From assembly GCA_963767835.1 (NCBI GenBank), contig CAVYFY010000014.1:248001-312000 (forward strand): DNA of 64,000 nucleotides, in the 5' to 3' direction. A program made the translations under genes and the position numbers. Positions 39,597 through 49,303 of this stretch are shown piece by piece (position 1 is the first letter of the stretch; the number at the start of each line of letters is the position of its first letter). Source of the DNA: SIAQ01 sp963767835 (lineage in GTDB: Bacteria; Planctomycetota; Planctomycetia; Gemmatales; Gemmataceae). The notes under the pieces were generated by a model. That model had not been told where the DNA came from. It saw only the letters and a list, made by a program, of their open reading frames with translations, and made no database searches.

Positions 39597-40058
39597 TTAT
39601 TCACCTGGCTTAACCTCATCGCGAAAAGCAAGCAGAGAGCCCACGCCCGCGTTCAAAAACGACAACATCCATAAGAAACACCCAATGCGGACGCCCTTGA
39701 CCTCGTGCGCACACCACGGCGCCAAAAGTGATACGACGAAACAAGCCAAAAGGGCTGTGCCCCAAACGCCATAAAGCTTTCGTGGCGTGAAGAAAGAAAA
39801 CAGACTGCCGATCATCAATACATTGGCACCGGCGAAAAAAAAGAGCGGTGGGGCGAAGAGCCAGTTGCCTACCTCGAACGTGTCGAGAAAGCAACGAAGT
39901 CCCAGTTTCGTCTCCTTGCAGCCTCCGTAATTATCCAATCCCGCGGCTTCATACTTGATCGCCGGGCAAAAGAGTGCGACAAGGTAAAAGCCCCAGCCGC
40001 AAACAATCAAAAACCGTCCGAGGTTCGCTCGATCCATCGATCTCGCCTCCATTGCCAA
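39597..40058 (-). CDS. Hypothetical membrane protein
   Basis: A 153-residue product with about four hydrophobic segments (FLIVCGWGFYLVALFCPAI; LFAPPLFFFAGANVLMIGSL; GVWGTALLACFVVSLLAPWC; IGCFLWMLSFLNAGVGSLLA). No motif of a known transporter or enzyme is visible. An ATG at 40037 (MDRANLG) is an alternative start. It heads a likely operon with the small membrane gene at 39309-39552. Confidence 0.6.
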   Translation of the reverse strand: MAMEARSMDRANLGRFLIVCGWGFYLVALFCPAIKYEAAGLDNYGGCKETKLGLRCFLDTFEVGNWLFAPPLFFFAGANVLMIGSLFSFFTPRKLYGVWGTALLACFVVSLLAPWCAHEVKGVRIGCFLWMLSFLNAGVGSLLAFRDEVKPGE

Positions 40059-40138
40059 CTGTCGCCTTCCGAACGTCAGCCCTAACCGTCGCTCTCAGAT
40101 TCCTAACCGTTTGCGACTGGTCTACCAAGCCGCCTTGG

Positions 40139-40258
40139 TCATCGCCTGACCGTCAAGGCCTCGATCAGGGCCCAAACCGCGAATCCAATAATTGGCACGA
40201 TGACCACGATCACGTGCACGAGATCCGGCCCAGTCTGAGGCCCGCCGTAGATGTCCAA
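40139..40258 (-). CDS. Possible 39-aa single-span membrane peptide
   Basis: A TTG at 40258 with GGAGG 4 nt upstream opens a 39-codon frame with one clear membrane span (HVIVVIVPIIGFAVWALIEA) and a basic C-terminus (LTVRR). It lies upstream of the membrane-protein gene at 40058 on the same strand. The rare start and size make it tentative. Confidence 0.35.
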   Translation of the reverse strand: MDIYGGPQTGPDLVHVIVVIVPIIGFAVWALIEALTVRR

Positions 40259-40348
40259 TGCGCCTCCATTAAAGCATAAGCCACGATTCTTTCCGCGCCC
40301 AACTTATTTGCCCCGCAAAGCATGCCAGCAAAAAAACAACCAACCGCG

Positions 40349-40738
40349 TCACGCCGGCGACCAGCCACGGTCGAACTTCGGTTCCTCGACCGGTTTCTCG
40401 GCCCCGACGGCGTCGGTCACGATGTTTTCCAGCACCGTGATGTATTCGATGAAGCGCTTGCGGCCCTCGGCGGTCAGCAGGCACAGGGTCTGCGGGCGGT
40501 TGTCCTTGAAGCCCTTCCAGATCTGGATCAGGCCCGCCTCGCTCAATATGTGCAGGTGCCGGCTCAAGTTGCCGTCGGTCAGGGCGCACAGATCCTTCAG
40601 ATCGTTGAAAATCAGGCCGGCCGGATGCGTCGCCAGGGAGGTAACGATGGAGAGCCGGGCTTTCTCGTGGATGACGCGGTCGAGCCCTTCATAGGCGAAG
40701 CGGCCCGGAACGTCCGTGATCGGCTTTTTCCTATTCAT
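40349..40738 (-). CDS. Winged-helix transcriptional regulator (HTH_34-like)
   Basis: A 129-residue ArsR/MarR-size protein. The recognition region is GLIFNDLKDLCALTDGNLSR with HLHILSEAGLIQIWKGF, followed by the wing (NRPQTLCLLTAEGRKRF). No metal-binding Cys pair is seen. Its ATG lies inside the end of the upstream membrane-protein gene (8-bp overlap), so the two are coupled. Such regulator/membrane-protein pairs are common, and the regulator probably controls its own operon. Confidence 0.8.
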   Translation of the reverse strand: MNRKKPITDVPGRFAYEGLDRVIHEKARLSIVTSLATHPAGLIFNDLKDLCALTDGNLSRHLHILSEAGLIQIWKGFKDNRPQTLCLLTAEGRKRFIEYITVLENIVTDAVGAEKPVEEPKFDRGWSPA

Positions 40739-41342
40739 CGGTTTTGCGCTCCAGGGTCCAGTACAGGATGGAAGCGGAAAAGAGCTGCCCGACGCCGAAC
40801 GGCACGCCCATCGCCCACGGCGAAAATGCGAAGTCGCCCCGCGCCCAGATCAGGCACAACGTCCCCGCCAGCATGTAAAAGACGCCAACCCAAAACGTCG
40901 ATTTCGGCAACAGCCGATACGACGCGAAGATGCCGAGACTGAAGAAAATCGACCAGAGACCGGGCAACATCCATAGGGCGTCGGATACTTGTTCGAAGAG
41001 AACGAAAGTCAACAGGCCGCCGCCGATGACACTGGGCAGAAATTGCCCGATGGCAAGGATCGTGTTGGGCCGCGACAGGGGATGGGTCGATTTGCGGCAA
41101 TAATAGATCATCGCCACACCGGTGACGCACATGCTCAAAAGCGCCGCCCCGATCCACATGCCGAGATAGGCGGCCTGGTCCTTGGCGGGTTCGGGGATCA
41201 GCGTGTCCTGCAAGGCAGCGGCGAGGCAGGCGACGACGCCGGAAAACGCCACCGGAGCCGCCCGATAGCCGCGAAAGGTCTCGGTGCGGGCGACTTGCTC
41301 GCGAATCTCGGAAATCTGGGCGAGGGCTTCGTGAAGATCCAT
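40731..41342 (-). CDS. Membrane protein paired with a winged-helix regulator
   Basis: The 203-residue product has a helical N-terminus (ALAQISEIREQVARTETFRG) and then about six membrane spans (for example TILAIGQFLPSVIGGGLLTF and STFWVGVFYMLAGTLCLIWA). No catalytic motif is seen. It resembles unnamed planctomycete proteins coded just before HTH_34 regulators. The 8-bp overlap with the regulator gene shows one transcript. Confidence 0.7.
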   Translation of the reverse strand: MDLHEALAQISEIREQVARTETFRGYRAAPVAFSGVVACLAAALQDTLIPEPAKDQAAYLGMWIGAALLSMCVTGVAMIYYCRKSTHPLSRPNTILAIGQFLPSVIGGGLLTFVLFEQVSDALWMLPGLWSIFFSLGIFASYRLLPKSTFWVGVFYMLAGTLCLIWARGDFAFSPWAMGVPFGVGQLFSASILYWTLERKTDE

Positions 41343-41429
41343 GATCCCGGCTCCGTTGACTTTGCCTCGTAAAGTGTACCCGATGTATCGGAAAGGTCAA
41401 GGGGAATTCTTGAGTGGCATGCGCTCGGA

Positions 41430-41786
41430 TCAGGAAATGCCCAGCGCGGCTTTGAGGCATTCGTCGAAATCGAGCATGAGCGATGCGGACAACCTGCCGA
41501 TGATGCGCCGCATGTCGGCCTTGGCAATCGCTTGCAGTCGCTCGCAGCGAACGGCGGGTTCCTGCAAAAGTCCGGGGGCCTTGCCGTCCGGCGTGCCAAC
41601 ATCGATGAGCAGTTGCGTATCTTCGTGAGCCCGTGATACGTTGGAAGTGATGGCCGCAATTATCGTTTCATTCAGGCGCGCGTTGTTATGATCCGTTTGA
41701 ACGACGAGCGCCGGCCGAACTTTGCCGCCTGTGCTGCCGACATTTGGAACGAACGTTGGAATTACGTCGCCGCGATTTATTTGCAT
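41430..41786 (-). CDS. MazF/PemK-family endoribonuclease toxin
   Basis: The 118-residue protein has the PemK/MazF pattern: INRGDVIPTFVPN at the N-terminus, KVRPALVVQTD (conserved Arg), then ITSNVSR with the conserved Thr/Ser, and a C-terminal helix with MLDFDECLKAAL. Toxins of this family cut mRNA at short sequences to arrest growth. It is the second gene of a pair; its start overlaps the preceding antitoxin by 10 bp, the usual order. Confidence 0.85.
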   Translation of the reverse strand: MQINRGDVIPTFVPNVGSTGGKVRPALVVQTDHNNARLNETIIAAITSNVSRAHEDTQLLIDVGTPDGKAPGLLQEPAVRCERLQAIAKADMRRIIGRLSASLMLDFDECLKAALGIS

Positions 41787-42043
41787 CGCTTTGCCAGTTC
41801 TTCATCGTAACGGTCGTAAAGATCCATGCCGGGTTCGTCCCAGCCGTTTCCCTTCGCCGAGCGGGCGAGCTGCATTCTCAGTTCTTCGTCCGTCCACTCA
41901 GAGTCGTCAAAGAGAAGTCGCCGAACGCGCGCATAAAGATCAGCAGTCATGACGACATAATGCTGAGCGGTTTGGTCGTCCACGACGTTGACAGGTTTAC
42001 CCCTGGCAAGCTGAAAGCGCTGAGCTTCGTCGAGTTCGATCAT
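41777..42043 (-). CDS. Putative antitoxin of the MazF pair
   Basis: The 88-residue product lies directly upstream of and overlapping the toxin. It opens with IELDEAQRFQLARGKPVNVV and a small fold with LYARVRRLLFDDSEWTDEEL; the C-terminal part is acidic and flexible, suited to wrap the toxin. It is not a clear AbrB- or Phd-type protein by eye, although a similar type (Arg-Gly-Lys-Pro, then DDQTAQHYVVM) is frequent beside MazF genes. The antitoxin role is inferred from position. Confidence 0.65.
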   Translation of the reverse strand: MIELDEAQRFQLARGKPVNVVDDQTAQHYVVMTADLYARVRRLLFDDSEWTDEELRMQLARSAKGNGWDEPGMDLYDRYDEELAKRCK

Positions 42044-42128
42044 TTCGTACCGCGCTTCATCAAATTCCCAATCGGACTGCTCACGCTATGCACGTTACCA
42101 GATGTGGGTGAAAACTCCAAGCCCCCAA

Positions 42129-44880
42129 TCACGCCGACGGCTCCGGCGTCTGGGCATTGCTCGGTCCCAAGTCGGGTTTGGGCGGTTCAGCGGAAGCGTC
42201 CCCATTCGGCCCAATATCCTCTTGCGCCACCTTGGCGATCGATGCAATTTTGTCGCCTTCGTTCAGGTTCATGATGCGCACGCCCTGGGTGTTGCGGCCG
42301 ATCATGCGGATTTCGCGGATGTGGGTGCGGTTGACCATGCCCTGGATGGTGATGAGCATGATGTCGTCGTCTTCGCGCACGGAGGCGACGCCGACGACGG
42401 GGCCGTTGCGATCGGTGGCGCGGATGTCGCGCAGTCCCTTGCCGCCGCGCTTTTGTTTGCGGTAGCGCATGCCGGAGCGCGATTCGGCTTCCTCGGGTTC
42501 AGCCCCCGGCGACTCGCCGGGGGCTAAATCGGGGGCTTCCTCTTCCTCGGGTTCCTCCGCCAAGTTTGCGCCGAAGGGGGTGCGCTTGCCGTAGCCGTTC
42601 TCGCAGACGGTGAGCAAGGCGCCGTCGGGATCGGTGACGACCATGCCGACGATGGCGTCGTTGTCGCCGAGATTGATCCCCTTGACGCCGTAGGTGTCGC
42701 GGCCCATCGGGCGCACATCGGACTCGGCGAAACGGATGGCCATGCCGAGCCTGGTGGCAAGGATCACTTCGTCGCCGCCCTTGGTGAGGACGACGGAAAC
42801 GAGGGCGTCGCCTTCTTCCAAAGCGATGCCGATGATGCCGCCGGTCTTGGGCCGGCTGTATTTTTCGAGCGAGGTCTTTTTCACCAGGCCGCTGCGGGTC
42901 GCCATCATCAGATAGCTTTCCGCATCGAAGCGGCGCACCGGGATGACGCTGGAAATCTTCTCGCCCTCTTTCAGCGACAGTACGTTGGCGATCGATCGGC
43001 CCGCGCTGGTTCGGCTCATCTGCGGGATGTCGTACACCTTGAGCCAATAAAGCTGGCCGCGATCGGTGAAGCACATCAGGTAGGCGTGCGTCGAGGAGAC
43101 GTAGAAGTGCTCGATGAAATCGTCTTCGCGGGTATCGCCGCCGGAGATGCCCTTGCCGCCGCGGTGCTGGGTGCGATAGGTGTTGAGCGGCAAGCGCTTG
43201 ATGTAGCCGTTATGGCTAATGGTGACTGCGTTGACTTCTTCGGCGATCAAGTCTTCCAGGGTGATCTTGCCCAGCTCGGCGTCGATAATCTGCGTCTTGC
43301 GTTCGGTGCCGTACTTGTCGCGCAGGGTTTCGGTGTCCTTGCGGATGACGCCGAGGATGTTGCTGTCGCCGGTAAGCAATTCTTCGTATTCGCGAATTTG
43401 GCCACGCAGCTCGTTGAATTCCTTGAAGATTTCGTCGCGCTCGAGGGCGGCAAGCTGACCAAGCTGCAAGCGGACGACGGCTTCCGCCTGGGCCTCGGTC
43501 ATCCGGTAAGCGGTCTGAGCGCCAATCTCCTTTTGCAGATGAGCGAAATGCTCCTTGCCGAGAGCGCAGTTCCATGAGCGCGGCGGAAACCTCCAGGTTT
43601 TGCAGGTTTTCCTTGGCGACGACTCGGCTCGCGGAGCTGCGGCAAATGCGGATGACCTCATCCAAGGACGAGATGGCGATCAACTGCCCTTCGAGAATAT
43701 GGCTGCGCCGCTTCGCCTCGCGCAATAAAAAATCGGTGCGGCGGCGGATGACCGTCACGCGATGGCGCAGGAATTCCTCCAGCATCTGCTTGATCGTCAG
43801 CGTGCGCGGCCGGCCGTCCACCAGGGCCAGAAGAATGATACTGACGGTCTTTTGCAGCGGCGAGAACTGGTAAAGCTGGTTCAGCACCAGCTCGGCGTCG
43901 GCATCGCGCTTGATGTCGATGACGAGCCGAACCGGCTCGCCGGTCCGTTCGCTGGATTCGTCGCGAATGGCGGAGATGCCCTTGATGCGTTCATCTTTGA
44001 CTAGGGCGCCGATGCCGAGCTCAAGGCGTTCGCGGGTTTGCTGGAAGGGGACCTCGTGGATGATGATCTGCGTCTTCGGGCCTTCCTCGTTGATCGAAGC
44101 GCGGGCCCGAACGATGACCCTGCCGCGGCCGGTGCGGTAGCCTTCGAGGATGCCGTGCTTGCCGCAGATGATGCCGCCGGTGGGAAAATCGGGGCCGGGA
44201 ATGATGTCGATGAGTTGATCGATGCTGACATCGGGCTCGTCGATCAGGCGGATGATGCCATTGCAGACTTCGGTGAGGTTGTGCGGCGGGATTTCGGTGG
44301 CCATGCCGACGGCGATGCCGTCGGAGCCATTGACGAGGAGGTTCGGGAACTTGGCGGGCAGGACGAGCGGCTCGCGGTATTTGCCGTCGTAGTTATCGAT
44401 GAAATCGACGGTGTCGCGCTCCAGATCTTCAAGCATCTCGGAGGCGATGTTGACGAGCTTGGCCTCGGTGTAACGCATGTGGGCGGGGGGCAGGCCGCGG
44501 ATGGAGCCGAAGTTTCCCTGGGCCTGGATCAACGGATGGCGCAGGTTCCACCATTGGCCCATGCGGACCAGCGTCGGATAGATGGCGGCGTCGCCGTGCG
44601 GATGGTAGCGCTTCATCGTCTCGCCGACGATGGCGGCGCATTTCGTGGTCGTGGCGTTCGGCCCCAGCCCGAGATCGTTCATCGCCAGAAGGATGCGCCG
44701 TTGCGACGGCTTCAAACCATCGCGCACGTCCGGCAGCGCCCGGCTGATGATGACGCTCATCGCGTAGCTGAGATAGCTGTCCTTCAACTCGTCTTCGATC
44801 TTCAGTAGCGGCTCGCCGTCGCTTCCGGAGCCGACAACGGCGGGGGGCACATCGCTGGGAGGGGGGAGTTCGTCCGACAA
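42129..44880 (-). CDS. gyrA: DNA gyrase subunit A (frameshifted)
   Basis: TTG 44880 is chosen, with AAGGA 8 nt upstream; a TTG at 44898 would add six codons. The breakage-reunion domain has MRYTEAKL with catalytic Tyr, and HPHGDAAIYPTLVRM at the quinolone region. The C-terminal beta-pinwheel carries the GyrA box QHRGGKG. The frame shifts near 43577; correction joins LEVSAALME to ALGKEHFAHLQKEIGA. The full protein has about 917 residues. A second GGKG-like copy (KQKRGGKG) lies in the last blade. An acidic linker contains a palindrome-encoded segment (LAPGESPGAEP). Gyrase introduces negative supercoils; an essential gene implies the frameshift is an artefact. Confidence 0.94.
42501..42525. repeat. 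Palindrome, family F, inside gyrA
   Basis: Perfect 12-bp arms AGCCCCCGGCGA (42501-42512) and TCGCCGGGGGCT (42514-42525) have a one-base loop. They are in frame and translated as LAPGESPGA between two Glu-rich stretches of the GyrA C-terminal domain. A related, imperfect copy is intergenic at 20779-20803. Confidence 0.75.
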
Positions 44881-45047
44881 GGTGGCAATCCTTCTCAAAC
44901 CTAGGAATTTATGCGGCCAAAACCGTTTGCCGCGTCGGACTATTCTATGGAAAATGGCGCGGATTCACCACCCTCGGCGCACGATTTTCCGCGCGCAATT
45001 GCCTTTATTTTGCGGCGCTGCCTTGATACCATGTCAGAAGCTTTTTC

Positions 45048-45118
45048 GTGGGGCCAGACTTTCCAGCCTGGCCTACGCGTCCTAGGCTATTCGGCCAGGC
45101 TGGAAAGCCTGGCTCCAC
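45048..45118. repeat. Intergenic palindrome, family D (CCAGGCTTTCCAGCCTGG)
   Basis: Arms of 26 bp (45048-45073 and 45093-45118) carry the core TTTCCAGCCTGGC and its complement with two mismatches, around a 19-bp loop. It is between gyrA and the next gene. A 72-bp copy with nearly identical arms is inside a glycosyltransferase gene at 62792-62863. Confidence 0.8.
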
Positions 45119-45659
45119 AAAACTTCCGTTCCCGTTGGGAGGCATCGCATGACCTGTTCACTTCGCATCGCGCTCGTTATGATCGCGGCCGTTGCCCTGG
45201 CACAGCACGTCGGCGCTCAGGAATCCAAGGCTGCCAAGTACACGCGCGAAAAACTCAAGCAAGTCATTGCCGACTTCGACGACAAGGAAGTCGGCGCCAA
45301 GACCTTCTTCGAAGACGTCAATCGCGAGCTCGAAAAAGAGATCAAATTCAAGATCGACGGCACCACCGGCATCTCCAACAACACCAAGCTCAGCTACAAA
45401 GGCAAAAAAATTACCGTCGAAAAGCTGCTCAACGACCTCAGCGACAAATACGAGTTCGGCTGGATCGTCATCTCGAATCCCGGCAACAACAAGGAAGACG
45501 GCAACATCGTCATCCGCCGAAGCACCAAGGGCAAGGAACGCGGCTACGAAGCGGGCAAGGAGCCCAAGAAGGAAAAGTCCTCGCTGGAAGCGGGGCGCGA
45601 CTTCAAGGTGGCGGAGTTCTATCGGCGCACCGGCCATCCGGGGTCGGCGATTTTCTATT

Positions 45660-47369
45660 GGGTGTGACCGGCATTCCCGAAAGCTGGAGCGGCATCTTGG
45701 GGAATTTGGAGTAAATTGAGGGTCAAAAAAAATGCCTCCTTTGCCATAATTGGGGTCAACGACCAAGTATTCCCCGGCAAGGAGGCCTGCTCATGGTGGC
45801 ACAAAACCCGAAAAAGAGCAACCACGAACAACCGATTTCCATCGAATGGCTGGTGCCCGATGTGCATTCCCAATTGGATGCCCTACAGCACTGGGTCTGC
45901 CAATCGGCCCAGGATGGCACTTCGGCGCATCGGTTTGAACGCGGACTTTTTGACAGGCTGTTGGCGTTGGGCAAGACGCTGTTCCAGGCCTTCTTGAAGC
46001 TTGTGGGGCCCGGAGATTTCGGCCCGTCGGCGACCCTGGACGACGGCCGCGTGGTCCAGCGCTTGGAGGAGCAACATTCGCGTCGGTTGTTGACGGTGTT
46101 CGGCGAATTCGCCGTGTCACGCTGGGTCTATTCGCAATATGCGAAGTCGAAGGTCGAGTTCGCCCCGACCGATCAGCGTTTGCAATTGCCGGCCAGCGAG
46201 GTGTCGTATCTGTTGCAGGAATGGGATCAGTTGTTGGGTGTCGAGCAGGCGTTCGGGCAAGTGCGTGAGGTGATTGAGACGATCCTTCGGTTGCCACAAT
46301 CGGTGGACACGTTGGAACGCACCAATCAGCAAATGGCGGAGGCGGCACCGGTGTTTCGCGACAGCCAAGGGCCGGTCGACTTGAAAAAAGAGGGCGCGTT
46401 GTTGATCGTCACCGAAGATAACAAAGGCATTCCGATGGTGCGACCCGTCGAGGAGAAGCCGGCCGGCGCTCATCGCACCAAGGGCGAGAAGGCGAACAAG
46501 AAACAGATGGCGTGCATCGGCTGTGTGTACTCGGTCGATCGGCACGCGCGAACGCCGGAGCAGTTGGTGGCGACGTTGTTTCGCGATCCGGATCGGCCCA
46601 AGGAACAACCCCCCGAAGCGCAGAACAAGCGGTACTGGGCGGAACTCAGCCGCGAACGCGATGGCGAAGAAGTTCGTGGTCAAGACTTGGTGTTCCAATA
46701 CCTGGAAGCGGAGGTCAAGACGCGTCGAAAACCTCAGCAATGGCTGGTGCATTTGTGTGACGGACAAGCATCCCTGGAAACGGATCGGCAGAGGTACTTA
46801 CCCGAGGATGCGTATACGCTGGATATTTTGGACTTGATGCACGTCTTGCCTCGGGTGTGGGAGGCGGCTCATGTATTCCATGGCGAGGGGAGCGGCGAGG
46901 CACCCGTGTTCGTGCGTCATCATCTGACACGCATCCTGCATGGCGAGGCCGGCACCGTCATCGCCAATTGGCGGCGCAAGGCGACGCAGCAGGGGCTGAC
47001 GGGGGCCAAGAAAAAAAACCTGCGTGCGATCTGCGCTTTTCTGGAGAAGAACAAGCACCGCATGCGTTACGACGAGTATCTGCGTTTGGGTTGTCCTGTG
47101 GCGACCGGCGTGATTGAAGGCGCCTGCCGGCACGTCATCAAAGATCGGATGGAGCGGGCCGGCATGCGTTGGAAAGTCCCTGGAGCCCAGGCGATGTTGA
47201 ACCTGCGAACGATCCGAACCAACGGCGATTGGACGACGTTCCAAGACTTCCGGATTGCGCTCGAAAATGACTGGCTTTACCCCAACACCAGAGCGATTGC
47301 CGCGAAAGAATGGCCTGCATTCCAGGCCGCGTAGCTTACCCGGGCTGACTGGGAATGCCGGTCACACCC
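45660..47369 (+). mobile_element. ISKra4-family insertion sequence, 1710 bp
   Basis: Perfect 19-bp terminal inverted repeats, GGGTGTGACCGGCATTCCC and GGGAATGCCGGTCACACCC, bound the element. The flanking TTTTCTATT is duplicated (45651-45659 and 47370-47378), 9 bp as typical for the family. It holds one transposase gene reading plus. The exact target duplication and perfect ends suggest a recent insertion. Confidence 0.93.
45793..47334 (+). CDS. ISKra4-family transposase
   Basis: A 513-residue transposase in one open frame. The C-terminal GCPVATGVIEGACRHVIKDR, MERAGMRW and NGDW blocks match the ISKra4 group. Acidic residues likely of the DDE type are in GALLIVTEDNKG and LVHLCDGQASLET; the final Glu is in ATGVIEGA. 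The N-terminus may bind the ends. It appears intact, so the element could be active. Confidence 0.9.
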   Translation: MVAQNPKKSNHEQPISIEWLVPDVHSQLDALQHWVCQSAQDGTSAHRFERGLFDRLLALGKTLFQAFLKLVGPGDFGPSATLDDGRVVQRLEEQHSRRLLTVFGEFAVSRWVYSQYAKSKVEFAPTDQRLQLPASEVSYLLQEWDQLLGVEQAFGQVREVIETILRLPQSVDTLERTNQQMAEAAPVFRDSQGPVDLKKEGALLIVTEDNKGIPMVRPVEEKPAGAHRTKGEKANKKQMACIGCVYSVDRHARTPEQLVATLFRDPDRPKEQPPEAQNKRYWAELSRERDGEEVRGQDLVFQYLEAEVKTRRKPQQWLVHLCDGQASLETDRQRYLPEDAYTLDILDLMHVLPRVWEAAHVFHGEGSGEAPVFVRHHLTRILHGEAGTVIANWRRKATQQGLTGAKKKNLRAICAFLEKNKHRMRYDEYLRLGCPVATGVIEGACRHVIKDRMERAGMRWKVPGAQAMLNLRTIRTNGDWTTFQDFRIALENDWLYPNTRAIAAKEWPAFQAA

Positions 47370-47492
47370 TTTTCTATTATGACCTGGTCAGCCGGCGCTA
47401 TCCGGGGACGACCTACGCCGACCAGGCGGAGCAGCGTCGATCGGAAATCAAGTAGGATTCATCCGGATTGACTGGCGGCCAGACCCACGGAA

Positions 47493-49210
47493 GGGTGCAG
47501 GACCGCCATTGTAGGTCTTCGCTATCTCACGCCGCTCGCGCACGTTCCCGGCGGTAGGGTTTGCCGACGCGATTTGCGAGGTAGTTTGTCAGGCGATCGT
47601 CCTCGGACAACAACGCCGCTCGCACTTGCAGGATCGCTTCGGCGCCTGCCGGGTCGTTCCAGAACTTCTCCGTTCCTTTTACACGCCAGTTGATTTCCTT
47701 TACCAGCGATTCCACCAGCGCCGAGACGATCGGCAATCCCAGCCGACGATAACGCGGATAGTCCATGCGGCTTTCGTTGTTCTGCAAGTAGGTCAACGAT
47801 TCTTGCAACGCCGCTAACCGAGCCGGGTCTTGGATCGCTGACGACGGCCCCACCAAAACACGCAGGTCCGCCAGCACGTTCGCCACCTGTCCTTGCCACA
47901 CGGCCGTGATCCAACGCACATACGTCGGCCAACTGTCTTCGCCCGGAGCCACGCTCGCCCGCGCGGCTTGATACACGTAACTGGTGCCATGCACAAAGTC
48001 AACGATGTCGGTGAAGTTCGGAAACCACGTGCGGTGAATGGTCCAGTTGTAGGCTTGACCATCGCCCACGAAGGCCGCACGCGGACTCGCGAAGAAATTG
48101 CGCCGCTGCGCTTCGGCCGCCACCATCGGACCAAAGGCATCGCTGTCTTCCAGCGTCGCCACCACCGTGCGCACCAGACGTTCCGGCTGCCAGCGCGGCG
48201 TCTTGCCAGGCGGCGCGGTCTCGTCCACGCTTGGCGGCGGGTCGGCGTTTTTTGTGGGTTTTCCCTGGTTTTTCACGCCTCCCCGCTGTGCGTGCATTTC
48301 ATCTACCAGCGTGCGCACATAGTCGCGATTGAGGTAACAACGCGGCACTTCCGGGTGCGGATCAGTCGCGCACTCCGTGCTGTGCAGCGTGCACAAGCAG
48401 GCGGCTTTGTCTTCACGCCAATGCGGATCGTGAACGCCAAACCCCTGCGCGGGCGTGCGCGTCTGCACGCGGCCACCATCGACTTCCACCACCACGGCGG
48501 CCGGCGTTACCTCGACCGCCGCGGGCAACTCGCGGCGGCGATAGAGCGCGACCTCTTCGTCTCGTTGGCGTGCCAACTCCGCGCCGATCTTCTCGGTCAA
48601 GCGGCCCACGTGCCGGCCGGTGATGTCCAACTCCGCGAGCCGACGCAAATACGCTTCGCCCTTGCCAAACGATTTGGCATCGCCGCCCGCAAAGACGATG
48701 TTGGCAAGCACCGTTGGCGTGTAGCTATGATTGTCCAGGCCCAGCTCCAGTCGCGAGGGGGAAAAAGGCTCGCCGACAGGACGAGCATTCACCGACCGGT
48801 TCATCGTATTCGATGACGCCGCCGCCACGCAAATGCAACACCCGTGGCTCGCGTTTGACCGGGCACGGCGCTTGGCAAGCGGGGCAAGCGATCTCGGCAG
48901 GAAGTTGCTGGGCGTGCTGCTCCAACAGGGCTTGCAGCACACCCTGGGTGAGCGCTTGGCCAACTTGAAAAGCGACATCCTCCATCGGTGTGATGTGCGT
49001 GTCGGCCTTGAGAGGTTGGCTCTCACATGCTCGCCGAGCGACCACTTTCCCCCACGCCTGTGCGAGTTCGAGCAGCTCTTTTTGCTTATCGTCGGAAATG
49101 CTCCAGGATGCCATCGCTTGTCCCTCCATGAACTTACGACACAGTGTTTTTTCTCCCTGTGTATCTTTGTAGGACAAACACCTTGCAGCTGCAAAGACGG
49201 TCCTGCACCC
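47493..49210 (-). mobile_element. Second ISKra4-like insertion sequence, 1718 bp
   Basis: Ends GGGTGCAGGACCG (47493-47505) and CGGTCCTGCACCC (49198-49210) are perfect 13-bp inverted repeats. The flanking CCCACGGAA is duplicated at 47484-47492 and 49211-49219 (9 bp). Its end sequences and transposase differ clearly from the first element, so it is a separate lineage. It entered the stem of a terminator (see 49212-49236). Confidence 0.9.
47527..49114 (-). CDS. ISKra4-like transposase (frameshifted)
   Basis: ATG 49114 has GGAGGG 7 nt upstream and starts MASWSISDDKQKELLELAQA. A zinc-knuckle-like IACPACQAPCPV and a CSSCRRAFFP motif follow. Near 48766 a run of T and C has one base too many; removing it joins RRAFFPSRLELGLDNHSY to the long second frame, 528 residues in all. 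The C-terminal ATYPE of the family is seen as GLPIVSALVESLVKEINWRV with the last acidic residue in ALVESL. The single indel could be an error or true inactivation. Confidence 0.82.
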
Positions 49211-49211
49211 C

Positions 49212-49236
49212 CCACGGAAAGCCGTGGTTTTTTTTT
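49212..49236 (+). terminator. Rho-independent terminator that is the target of the second IS
   Basis: CCACGG and CCGTGG pair across AAAG, followed by nine T. The left half is also part of the 9-bp target duplication, and the other copy (47484-47492) lies before the element. Before insertion the terminator followed the split secreted-protein gene; the insertion left a complete copy on the right only. Confidence 0.8.
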
Positions 49237-49303
49237 GTTGCTTCCGGTTGGCGGGGCTTGGCGCATGTGCTACTTTGAAAGCTAGCTCGCAGCAAGGAAT
49301 CGC

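Larger units (their letters stand above)
45149..47455 (+). pseudogene. Secreted-protein gene split by an ISKra4-type element
   Basis: The 5' part (45149-45659) encodes a signal peptide (LRIALVMIAAVALAQHVGAQ) and a Lys/Glu-rich domain with ITVEKLLNDLSDKYEFGWIV, then a helix DFKVAEFYRRTGHPGSAIFY. An insertion sequence follows. The 3' part (47379-47455) continues YDLVSRRYPGTTYADQAEQR and stops at 47453-47455. Removing the element and one 9-bp duplicate restores a single frame of about 196 residues. As it stands the product ends SAIFYWV after 172 residues and loses a TPR-like helix pair. The partial product may still fold. Function unknown. Confidence 0.85.

Noticed and set aside
45048..45118. 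Palindrome considered as a terminator for gyrA or the secreted gene
   Set aside because: No T tract follows on either strand and a coding copy exists elsewhere, so it is listed as a repeat.
47527..49114. Programmed frameshifting in the second transposase
   Set aside because: A T5-C5 run could slip, but many unrelated genes here have similar single-base breaks, so a sequence error is simpler.
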